Origin: Clostridiales bacterium
Lineage (GTDB): Bacteria > Bacillota > Clostridia > Saccharofermentanales > UBA5734
Direction of reading: 5' to 3'
Assembly: GCA_007133255.1 (NCBI GenBank)
Contig: SLMY01000257.1
Location: 1 to 5,236, forward strand
Length of the DNA: 5,236 nucleotides
The translations under genes and the position numbers were made by a program. This document shows, piece by piece, positions 1 to 5,064 of the stretch. Numbering within the stretch: position 1 is the first letter of the stretch; each line of letters starts with the position of its first letter. Under the pieces are notes generated by a model. The model was not told the DNA's origin. It did no database searches and saw nothing but the letters and a program-made list of their open reading frames with translations.

Positions 1-134
1 GAAAGAAGAAAGAGTCAGTTGGAAAAAGCTGTTAAATGCTGTTCAGGGCTATTCAAAAGGCCTTAGAGCTGAGTTATGATACCTTCAGGCGAGATTTTCA
101 GAAGTCTTACCAGTTAGCAATCACCAGATACTGA
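1..134 (+). other. Unresolved left edge, possibly the frameshifted or partial 3' end of an upstream gene
   Basis: No forward frame is open across this stretch. Frame 1 stops at 64-66, frame 2 at 77-79, and frame 3 stops at 33-35, then reopens with an ATG at 36 and runs 32 codons to a double stop (TGA TGA, 132-137). The frame-2 start (KEERVSWKKLLNAV) and the frame-3 end (ALELSYDTFRRDFQKSY, ending ITRY) both look protein-like, being charged and helix-forming. One +1 shift near positions 45-60 would join them into a single C-terminus. It could equally be a gene ending at 79 followed by non-coding DNA, or chance. The 36-134 ORF has no good ribosome site. I do not recognise the product, and no reverse-strand reading is better. 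Confidence 0.2.
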
Positions 135-266
135 TGATGCGGGTGTTTTTCTTAATCTACAATAGATCCATTAATGATTGAAGCCAACTGAGCAGTGATT
201 GACGCATCATGTTTATTTTTGAAGATGTTAAACTGGATGCTGCTAAAGAAAGACCCCATTAAAGCT

Positions 267-316
267 ATTATGTGAACGCTTATGATTATCACATAATCAG
301 CGCTGATGATTATGTG
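267..316. repeat. Three alternating copies of ATTATGTG forming competing inverted repeats
   Basis: ATTATGTGA lies at 267-275, its exact reverse complement TCACATAAT at 289-297, and ATTATGTG again at 309-316. The middle copy can pair with either neighbour. The right-hand pairing is the longer: CACATAATCA (290-299) with TGATTATGTG (307-316), a 10-bp perfect stem with a 7-nt loop. Two further dyads overlap: TGATTAT-CAC-ATAATCA (283-299) and the 12-bp palindrome ATCAGCGCTGAT (296-307). No T-run follows on either strand, so this is not an ordinary terminator. It may be a multi-site operator or a switchable RNA/DNA structure; which is inference. Confidence 0.7.
271..284 (+). promoter_or_regulatory. 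cre-like sequence (possible CcpA site)
   Basis: TGTGAACGCTTATG matches the degenerate Firmicute catabolite-responsive consensus TGWNANCGNTNWCA at all but the last two positions (TG in place of CA). In Bacillus, ackA is known to be activated by CcpA from an upstream cre, which makes the position plausible. It lies about 55 nt upstream of the nearest candidate -35. The missing CA end and the overlap with the inverted repeats make this tentative. Confidence 0.3.
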
Positions 317-327
317 GTTGAAGTTCA

Positions 328-357
328 TTGAAAAAACACTTGCATTTGTGTTATTTT
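328..357 (+). promoter_or_regulatory. Candidate promoter of the acetate kinase operon
   Basis: TTGAAA (328-333) is followed after 18 nt by TATTTT (352-357), a moderate sigma-70/sigma-A type pair that would start transcription about 45 nt before the ATG. A competing choice is TTTGGT (355-360) with TATATT (378-383) at 17 nt. Neither is a strong match, and I cannot choose between them from sequence alone. Confidence 0.35.
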
Positions 358-408
358 GGTAGAGAATCAACTCAAAATATATTCCATTTAAATGCATAGG
401 AGATTATC

Positions 409-1680
409 ATGGCAAATCATATTATGGTTCTTAACTGCGGCAGTTCTTCGGCGAAATTCAATTTGTTTTCAATTAATGACGATGAGACGCTCAGCCCTGT
501 CTTGCAGGGCATTGTTGAGGAAATCGGGTCCCCGGCAAAAAGCGGTCTGAAGTATGTGGCTAATGGTGAAAAGAGAAAATTCAAGCGGCCGATTGTAGAT
601 CATCAGGCAGCTTTGCTTGGTATTTTTGATTTACTACATGAAGTTGGCGTTGAAAAAGAAACGATTTGTGCCGTTGGGCATCGTGTTGTCCATGGAGGCG
701 ATAAGTATAAACGAAGTGTGCGGGTTGACCAGGAAGTACTGGATACCATAAGAGAGCTGATTCCAATCGCGCCTTTGCATAATCCGCCAAATCTGACAGG
801 AATTGAAGAGAGCCTTATATTACTGCCTGACATACCGCAAGTTGCTGTTTTCGATACCGCTTTTCACGGCACACTGCCAGAAGAGGCTTACCGATACGCG
901 ATTCCAGCAAAATGGTATAACGATTATGGGGTGCGTAAATTCGGCTTCCACGGAACGTCACATATGTATGTGGCTAAGAGGGCTGCCCGATTGCTTAATG
1001 TGCCTTTTGACGAGTTTTGCGGCATAACAGCACATCTTGGCAATGGCTGCAGTATTACCAAAATAAGACAGGGTAAATCTGTCGATACAAGCATGGGATT
1101 TACACCTCTGGAAGGTGTTATTATGGGTACTCGTTCTGGTGATATTGATCCTGCCCTGATCAGTCATGTAGCCGGCGCGGTCGCCGCTGAGAAAAATATA
1201 CCTTCAGCATCCGCCTATGAGTATGTGATGAAAGCTTTAAATAAGGAAAGCGGTCTGAAAGCGCTGGCTGACACCAATATGATGCAGGAAATCAGGGAGA
1301 AAGCGCTTAAAGGCGATCTTGCCGCGGAAACTGTGATTCATATTTATGCCTACCGTATCGCGAAATACATTGGCCAGTACTGGGCAACTCTGCCATACGC
1401 GGATGCCCTTGTTTTCACAGCCGGACTGGGTGAGAACGAAGGCTATGTACGCGAGAAGATACTGCGGTATCTTGAGAACCTTTGCTTTGAGATTGATTAT
1501 GAAAAAAATCAGACACGACAGGAAGAAGTTGTGATCGCAAGAAGTCGAATTAAGGCAGATCGGCCGCTGACGGCCATGGTAATACCTACAGATGAAGAAA
1601 TTGTGATTGGCTATGATACTTTCTTCCTGGGATGTCTTAATCAGGAATTGCCTGAGGTTTATCCCTTTGAGACAAAATAG
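409..1680 (+). CDS. ackA: Acetate kinase
   Basis: Cytoplasmic enzyme of the ASKHA fold that interconverts acetyl phosphate plus ADP with acetate plus ATP, the ATP-yielding step of acetate fermentation. The 423-residue protein shows the family landmarks in order: VLNCGSSSAKF (7-17, with N9 and S12-S14), GHRVVHGG (90-97, substrate Arg R92), APLHNPP (H124), VFDTAFHG (D149), FGFHGTSH (H181), HLGNG (N212), the signature MGTRSGDIDP (R242), FTAGLGENE (337-343 region) and TDEE (394-397, the Mg-binding Glu region). All residues assigned to catalysis in the family appear to be present. The start is fixed by AGGAG six bases upstream and by the motif beginning almost at the N-terminus. Small oddities are Ala15 where Leu or Ile is usual, TDEE rather than TNEE, and a tail of about 18 residues past the usual end. 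Phosphotransacetylase, its usual partner, is not in the window. Confidence 0.96.
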   Translation: MANHIMVLNCGSSSAKFNLFSINDDETLSPVLQGIVEEIGSPAKSGLKYVANGEKRKFKRPIVDHQAALLGIFDLLHEVGVEKETICAVGHRVVHGGDKYKRSVRVDQEVLDTIRELIPIAPLHNPPNLTGIEESLILLPDIPQVAVFDTAFHGTLPEEAYRYAIPAKWYNDYGVRKFGFHGTSHMYVAKRAARLLNVPFDEFCGITAHLGNGCSITKIRQGKSVDTSMGFTPLEGVIMGTRSGDIDPALISHVAGAVAAEKNIPSASAYEYVMKALNKESGLKALADTNMMQEIREKALKGDLAAETVIHIYAYRIAKYIGQYWATLPYADALVFTAGLGENEGYVREKILRYLENLCFEIDYEKNQTRQEEVVIARSRIKADRPLTAMVIPTDEEIVIGYDTFFLGCLNQELPEVYPFETK

Positions 1681-1710
1681 CGCGCGATCAGCTGGCTGAA
1701 GGAGAATGAG

Positions 1711-2850
1711 ATGAAAATCGGGATTGTCGGATATGGATCAAGAATAAGCAGCATGTTTGATATGATGCAACGCTTTGATGAAACGCTGGAACTAGCGGCG
1801 ATCGCAGATATTAATCTTATTCAGGTTAAAGACAGATTGCGCGGCCAGGAGAAAGCAGAGAAAGACATTCATTTATATACTGATGCCGATGAAATGCTGG
1901 ATAACGAGCAGCTGGATGGTGTGCTGATCGGAACACGGTGCTCGCTGCATACTGAAATGGCCTTAAAGGTTTTTCAGCGGCACCTGCCTTTGTTTTTGGA
2001 AAAACCAGTCACAACGAGTATGCGCGACTACGAACGATTAAAAAAAGGGGCCGCTTCCAGTAAAAGTAAAGTTGTTGTTTCTTTTCCATTAAGGGTAACC
2101 CCGCTGGCACAGCTGGCAAAAGACATTATTTTGTCAGGGAAAATTGGTAAAGTTGAGCATGTACAGGCCTTTAATGATGTTCCTTATGGCGGTGTCTATT
2201 TTCATAGCTGGTATCGGGATGAAAATGAGACAGGCGGCCTTTTTTTACAGAAGGCAACACATGACTTTGACTACATTAATGATTTACTCGGTGAAAAACC
2301 AGTTGAAATCTGCGCGATGAAGTCAAAACAGGTTTTTAAAGGGAAAAAACCTGCCGGCTTGCGCTGTGAGGATTGCGATGAGAAAAACACGTGTCCTGAA
2401 GGCCCGTATGCCATGAAGTATGTTAAGTATGATTCTCCAAACGGTGAGTATTGCTGTTTTGCCGTTGATACAGGCAACGAAGATTCTGGAGGCGCTCTGA
2501 TCCGCTATGAATCCGGTATGCATGTTAATTATTCGCAGAACTTTTTTGCCCGCAAGAAAGCAGCCAGGAGAGGTGCCAGATTCATCGGATACGATGGTAC
2601 TCTGGAATTTGACTGGTTTACGGATGAAGTAAAGGTTTATATGCACAGTACCCCGCGAGTTGAACGTTATCAGGTTGATTCGTCACAGATGTCACATGGC
2701 GGCGGTGATGATGTCCTGGCCCAGAACTTTCTGGCTGTCATGCGTGGTACCGCTGACTCAGCAGCTCCTTTAGAGGCCGGTCTTCTGAGCGCGCTTATGT
2801 GCCTGAAAGCGACTGAATCAGCTGATAAAAGCGTTTTTATGAAAATCTGA
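1711..2850 (+). CDS. Gfo/Idh/MocA-family NAD(P)-dependent oxidoreductase
   Basis: The 379-residue cytoplasmic protein has the family architecture. An N-terminal Rossmann fold begins at residue 2 (IGIVGYGSR, dinucleotide loop at 7-11; IADIN at 31-35 ends the second strand), followed by the hallmark EKP (97-99). After it comes the alpha/beta substrate domain with GGLFLQKATHDFDYIN (175-190), where H184 and D187 are candidate active-site residues. A cysteine cluster, CEDC at 219-222 plus C228 followed by PEGPY, sits in the second domain and may bind a metal; this insert occurs in some Firmicute members from my recollection of the family. Members oxidise or reduce sugars, inositols and related polyols; the substrate here cannot be named. 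The start follows AAGGAG (1699-1704) at six bases. The gene lies 30 nt after acetate kinase with no terminator between, so co-transcription is likely. Confidence 0.92.
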   Translation: MKIGIVGYGSRISSMFDMMQRFDETLELAAIADINLIQVKDRLRGQEKAEKDIHLYTDADEMLDNEQLDGVLIGTRCSLHTEMALKVFQRHLPLFLEKPVTTSMRDYERLKKGAASSKSKVVVSFPLRVTPLAQLAKDIILSGKIGKVEHVQAFNDVPYGGVYFHSWYRDENETGGLFLQKATHDFDYINDLLGEKPVEICAMKSKQVFKGKKPAGLRCEDCDEKNTCPEGPYAMKYVKYDSPNGEYCCFAVDTGNEDSGGALIRYESGMHVNYSQNFFARKKAARRGARFIGYDGTLEFDWFTDEVKVYMHSTPRVERYQVDSSQMSHGGGDDVLAQNFLAVMRGTADSAAPLEAGLLSALMCLKATESADKSVFMKI

Positions 2851-2859
2851 AGGATTGCT

Positions 2860-2887
2860 ATCATCTGAGTTTTGCTTGTCAGTTGAT
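2860..2887. repeat. Imperfect hairpin after the oxidoreductase gene
   Basis: ATCATCTGA (2860-2868) pairs with TCAGTTGAT (2879-2887) at eight of nine positions around a 10-nt loop. It begins 10 nt after the oxidoreductase stop. There is only CTTT downstream, not a real T-run, so it is a poor intrinsic terminator. It may partly terminate or protect the upstream mRNA. Its right arm overlaps the candidate promoter of the next gene. Confidence 0.4.
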
Positions 2888-2904
2888 GATCTTTATGCCA
2901 AAAT
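2876..2904 (+). promoter_or_regulatory. Candidate promoter placing transcription start at the next ATG
   Basis: TTGTCA (2876-2881, five of six to TTGACA) is followed after exactly 17 nt by CAAAAT (2899-2904, four of six to TATAAT). Only six bases separate the -10 from the ATG at 2911, so the predicted start of transcription falls on or next to the start codon. That agrees with the lack of any Shine-Dalgarno sequence there and would make the mRNA leaderless. Confidence 0.35.
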
Positions 2905-2910
2905 AAGTCC

Positions 2911-3228
2911 ATGATATTTAAAAATGATCTTTTTTATAAATGGTTTAGTCATGTCACACTTGCTGCGGCGCTGATTATTGGTGGCCTGGCTCTATTCAGA
3001 ACCTGGCAGCTTTTTTCAAGCCTTCCACCAGGTGTCTGTCCAATGGTTCATTACCGGTCATGGATTTACGTTGCGCTTGCTTTATCTTTAGTTTCATTCG
3101 GAGCGTCTTTTCTGGAAACCCGGTTTCGCTCAGCAAAGAACATTTTTGAGGAAGAACGTGTAGAAGACGCTCGTGGTGAAAAGCGTTCAGCTAAAGAAGA
3201 AAAAGACAGGAGTGACCAACATGAGTGA
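2911..3228 (+). CDS. Small two-TM membrane protein with a charged cytoplasmic tail, function unknown
   Basis: I do not recognise a named family. The 105 residues contain two hydrophobic segments, at about 13-33 and 49-68, joined by a short loop with PPGVCP (39-44, the only Cys being C43). A strongly charged Lys/Arg/Glu/Asp tail (69-105) is probably helical. Positive residues at the N-terminus (K4, K10) and after TM2 (R71, R73, K76) predict both ends in the cytoplasm and the loop outside. No other start exists before TM1, because an in-frame stop lies at 2887-2889, and no ribosome site is visible, so initiation is unusual or leaderless. The last eight bases overlap the start of the XRE gene, which links the two in expression. 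A membrane anchor or sensor for the regulator is possible but is inference from context only. Confidence 0.78.
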   Translation: MIFKNDLFYKWFSHVTLAAALIIGGLALFRTWQLFSSLPPGVCPMVHYRSWIYVALALSLVSFGASFLETRFRSAKNIFEEERVEDARGEKRSAKEEKDRSDQHE

Positions 3229-3442
3229 TCTTGAATTTGTCCATCTATCGGTTCAAACTGGAAGACTTATTCGTGAACGGCGTGAAGCGCTAGGAATGAG
3301 CCGGTCTGCTTTCGCTGATCGTATCGACGCGTCAGTCCAGCAGATTGAGCATTACGAGCAAGGCGATTATGATATCGCTGTGGAACGTTTGTTTGCTGTA
3401 GCGAAACTGCTCAGCATACCTATGGCTGAGCTGCTTGCGTAA
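3221..3442 (+). CDS. Small XRE-family helix-turn-helix transcriptional regulator
   Basis: The 73-residue protein is essentially a single Cro/C1-type DNA-binding domain. Helix 1 contains TGRLIRERREALGMS (13-27); the helix-turn-helix spans about 27-47 (SRSAFADRI, then SVQQIEHYEQG, the recognition helix being about 39-46); and two closing helices contain AVERLFAVAKLLSIPMAELL. There is no sensor or multimerisation domain, so any signal must come from a partner. The start at 3221 is set by AGGAG (3208-3212) eight bases upstream. An in-frame GTG at 3173 would add 16 Lys-rich residues that lie over the upstream gene and is rejected. The ATG sits inside the end of the membrane-protein gene (8-nt overlap), typical of translational coupling. 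Its target is unknown; the dyad-rich DNA just downstream and its own promoter are natural candidates. Confidence 0.9.
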   Translation: MSDLEFVHLSVQTGRLIRERREALGMSRSAFADRIDASVQQIEHYEQGDYDIAVERLFAVAKLLSIPMAELLA

Positions 3443-3629
3443 GCGTATATTTCGCACAAGACAAATTATTTTAACCATATATCCGACTTGCTGTCTTTTT
3501 TAATAAAAGCAGCTGTCTGGCTGATGTCCAGCGATAATTGCCAGATAACGATATTATCGGTAAAATATAAATAACCATTCTTAAATTATGACTGTTATTA
3601 TAGTCAAACATATTATTGGGAGGTGCCCT
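3443..3629 (+). promoter_or_regulatory. Dyad-rich control region of the ferritin-like gene
   Basis: This 187-nt gap has no gene. In order it holds an AT-rich hairpin at 3490-3513 (GCTG-T-CTTTT with AAAAGCAGC, one bulge, 5-nt loop); TCTGGC/GCCAGA (3516-3521 and 3540-3545) around CTGG/CCAG; CGATAAT/ATTATCG (3532-3538 and 3553-3559); the promoter at 3538-3566; TGACT/AGTCA (3589-3593 and 3602-3606) in the leader; and the ribosome site GGGAGGTG (3618-3625). GCTGTC is also repeated directly at 3490 and 3512. The T-run at 3496-3501 is part of the first hairpin rather than a terminator tail. Confidence 0.55.
3538..3566 (+). promoter_or_regulatory. Strong sigma-70-type promoter of the ferritin-like gene with an operator-like palindrome in its spacer
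   Basis: TTGCCA (3538-3543, five of six) and TAAAAT (3561-3566, five of six) are separated by exactly 17 nt, the best such pair in the window. Transcription would begin near 3573, leaving a leader of about 57 nt. The perfect palindrome CGATA-T-TATCG (3549-3559) fills the spacer, and a larger dyad CGATAAT/ATTATCG (3532-3559) straddles the -35. A repressor bound there would block RNA polymerase. It does not match the PerR or Fur consensus as I know them. Confidence 0.6.
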
Positions 3630-4112
3630 ATGAGCACACTGCAACTTGCTGTACAAATGGAACTTGACGGAGAAAAATATTATCAAAAACAAGCTGACCA
3701 TTTTGCGGATCAGCCTATCAGCAAAGTGTTTCGTATTCTGGCAAAAGCTGAGTATAAGCATGCGGCGCTGATTAAAAGCTTTGCCGCAGGTGAGGATATT
3801 AGCATGGCTGATGACAACTCGGAAGATTTAAAGCATGTGTTTTCTGATCTTGCGCCCTACAAACCGGATGTAACGTCTATTCCAAGACAATTAGATGTGT
3901 ATCGCTTCGCGATGGAAATTGAACAGAAAAGTATTGATTTATATCAGCGTTTAAAAGATAAATCAGAAGATAAAATTGAAGGGAAACTGCTTGATTTTCT
4001 GGTTCAACAGGAAAAAACCCATTATGCCTTATTTGAGAATTTAACTGAAATGGTGCAGCGCCCTGAAGATTGGGTTGAAGACGCTGAATTTGGTAACAGA
4101 GACGAATATTGA
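3630..4112 (+). CDS. Ferritin-like diiron protein (rubrerythrin-type four-helix bundle, no rubredoxin domain)
   Basis: The 160-residue soluble protein has ferritin/rubrerythrin-type metal-ligand spacing: helix 1 E11 (ExxxxxxYY), helix 2 E41-xx-H44, helix 3 E96 (EIEQKSIDLY), helix 4 E128-xx-H131. This predicts a carboxylate-bridged diiron site used for peroxide or oxygen reduction or iron handling. There is no cysteine, so the FeS(Cys)4 rubredoxin centre of classical rubrerythrin is absent and electrons would need another donor. The tail RPEDWVEDAEFGNRDEY resembles a conserved ending I recall in anaerobe members. Start 3630 is chosen because GGGAGGTG lies just upstream; an in-frame ATG at 3588 adds 14 residues over the leader and lacks a ribosome site. 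It has its own promoter, and the phosphoesterase gene may be co-transcribed behind it. Confidence 0.92.
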   Translation: MSTLQLAVQMELDGEKYYQKQADHFADQPISKVFRILAKAEYKHAALIKSFAAGEDISMADDNSEDLKHVFSDLAPYKPDVTSIPRQLDVYRFAMEIEQKSIDLYQRLKDKSEDKIEGKLLDFLVQQEKTHYALFENLTEMVQRPEDWVEDAEFGNRDEY

Positions 4113-4206
4113 ACTGGTTCAGGGGCGTGGTCGCGATCACGAATCTGACAAAAAGAGGTGGACCTGGTTCATTGCTCTGGACCGGGCCATGTGATTGCCT
4201 GTTTAT
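4113..4206 (+). promoter_or_regulatory. Leader between the ferritin-like and phosphoesterase genes, possibly with a 12-codon ORF
   Basis: No terminator or clear promoter is visible. The leader contains direct repeats (CTGGTTCA at 4114-4121 and 4164-4171; TGGACC at 4159-4164 and 4178-4183) and the near-palindrome GTGGTCGCGATCAC (4127-4140). The only good ribosome-like sequence, AGAGGTGG (4154-4161), is far from the phosphoesterase ATG but 10 nt before a TTG at 4172. That TTG opens a 12-codon frame (MLWTGPCDCLFI) whose TGA overlaps the phosphoesterase ATG as ATGA (4207-4210). This could couple translation, or it may be chance. Confidence 0.3.
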
Positions 4207-5064
4207 ATGAAATTAGCTTGTGTCGGTGATATTCATAGTAACTATAAGGCGCTTGAAGCCTGCCTTGAGTTTCTGGATGCCAATCGTTATGATGGCATCC
4301 TCTTTTTAGGCGATTATGTTAGTGATTGTCCATACCCCAGGAAAACAATTGAACTGCTGAAACAAGCAGAATCTCGCTATCCTGTATGGTTTATTAAAGG
4401 TAACCGTGAAGCCTATCTCTTGGATTATCATCATAAACCTCATGCTTACTGGCGAAATTCTTCACATAGCGGTTCGTTACTTTACACATACGAAAACCTG
4501 CGTCAATCGGATCTGGAATGGTTTAGCACATTTCCCATCAGCAGAGCGGTTCATTTTGACCGGGCCCCTGATATTGTTATCTGCCATGGGTCACCAGCAG
4601 CGCTCAGGGAAAATTTATTTCCCGATTCAGCGTTGTCAGATTACTGGTTAAAAACAGTAAGAACAGATTATCTGATCTGCGCTCACACACATAAGCCATT
4701 TGAATATGTGAAAGGCGATCAACATCTGATCAATTGCGGCAGTCTCGGTCTGCCGGTTAATGGGCAGACTCAAGCGCAGTTTACCACTCTGGATCTGGTT
4801 CACGGCCATTGGCAGCGCACGCTTGTTTCCATTGATTACGATATAGCGGGTATTTTGAAGGATTTTGAGACAAGTGGTCTTCATGAGCGGGCCAGTGTCT
4901 GGTCAATGGCTGTTACTAAGCTTCTGACAAGTGGGCGAAACTATCCGCTAGACTGTCTTCACCTGGCAGAGAAAATGGCCTTGCGAGACAATCCGGAGAC
5001 AGACCTGCGAACAATTCCTGAGCGATACTGGTATCAGGCTGCACGCCTGCTAGGTGTCATCTGA
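4207..5064 (+). CDS. Calcineurin-like metallophosphoesterase
   Basis: The 285-residue soluble protein carries the two-metal phosphoesterase motifs in order (numbered from ATG 4207): GDIHSN (D8 and H10), GDYVSDCPYP (D36), GNRE (N66), CHGSP (H127) and AHTHKP (H160, H162), then INCGSLGLP. It is expected to hydrolyse a phosphomonoester or phosphodiester with Mn or Fe; the substrate cannot be inferred. After about residue 195 there is a helical C-terminal part of about 90 residues. Two departures from the commonest form are GNRE instead of GNHE/D and AHTH instead of GHTH; the first is common in this bacterial subgroup by my recollection. ATG 4207 is preferred because MKLACVGDIHSN is a typical beginning; TTG 4195, just after an in-frame TGA (4192-4194), would add four residues. 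Neither has a good ribosome site. Confidence 0.93.
   Translation: MKLACVGDIHSNYKALEACLEFLDANRYDGILFLGDYVSDCPYPRKTIELLKQAESRYPVWFIKGNREAYLLDYHHKPHAYWRNSSHSGSLLYTYENLRQSDLEWFSTFPISRAVHFDRAPDIVICHGSPAALRENLFPDSALSDYWLKTVRTDYLICAHTHKPFEYVKGDQHLINCGSLGLPVNGQTQAQFTTLDLVHGHWQRTLVSIDYDIAGILKDFETSGLHERASVWSMAVTKLLTSGRNYPLDCLHLAEKMALRDNPETDLRTIPERYWYQAARLLGVI

Larger units (their letters stand above)
135..408 (+). promoter_or_regulatory. Intergenic control region upstream of acetate kinase
   Basis: This stretch of about 270 nt has no supported gene on either strand. A T-run at 146-150 follows GGGTG but has only a poor stem before it. The part nearest the gene holds a cluster of inverted repeats (267-316), a cre-like match (271-284) and candidate promoter hexamers (328-357 and 355-383). 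A strong AGGAG at 398-402, six bases before the ATG, is the ribosome site of the acetate kinase gene. A short frame-2 reading from ATG 209 stops at 260-262 and has no ribosome site, so I do not call it. Confidence 0.6.

Noticed and set aside
1..150. Terminator ending in the T-run at 146-150
   Set aside because: Only a 4-bp CACC/GGTG stem with a long loop can be drawn.
134..210. Inverted repeat ATGATGCG (134-141) and CGCATCAT (203-210)
   Set aside because: Eight bases 61 nt apart is within chance for this composition and has no functional context.
152..397. 81-codon reverse-strand ORF antisense to the ackA upstream region
   Set aside because: It has no ribosome site (the upstream bases are the complement of the ackA AGGAG), its composition follows AT-rich repeats, and it resembles no family I know.
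1688..1699. TCAGC-TG-GCTGA palindrome between ackA and the oxidoreductase
   Set aside because: It is too short, its loop is too small for a hairpin, and it overlaps the ribosome site by one base only. No evidence of function.
3173..3220. Longer start (GTG 3173) for the XRE protein
   Set aside because: The Lys-rich extension overlies the upstream gene in another frame, and the ATG at 3221 has a proper AGGAG and begins just before the domain.
3496..3501. T-run as terminator of the XRE transcript
   Set aside because: The only upstream stem (AAGACA/TGTCTT) has a 28-nt loop, and the T-run itself pairs with the downstream AAAA.
3589..3606. PerR or Fur box in the ferritin-like leader
   Set aside because: TGACT/AGTCA with an 8-nt centre does not fit the symmetry of either consensus.
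3588..3629. Longer start (ATG 3588) for the ferritin-like protein
   Set aside because: It has no ribosome site; GGGAGGTG points to 3630 and the family domain starts there.
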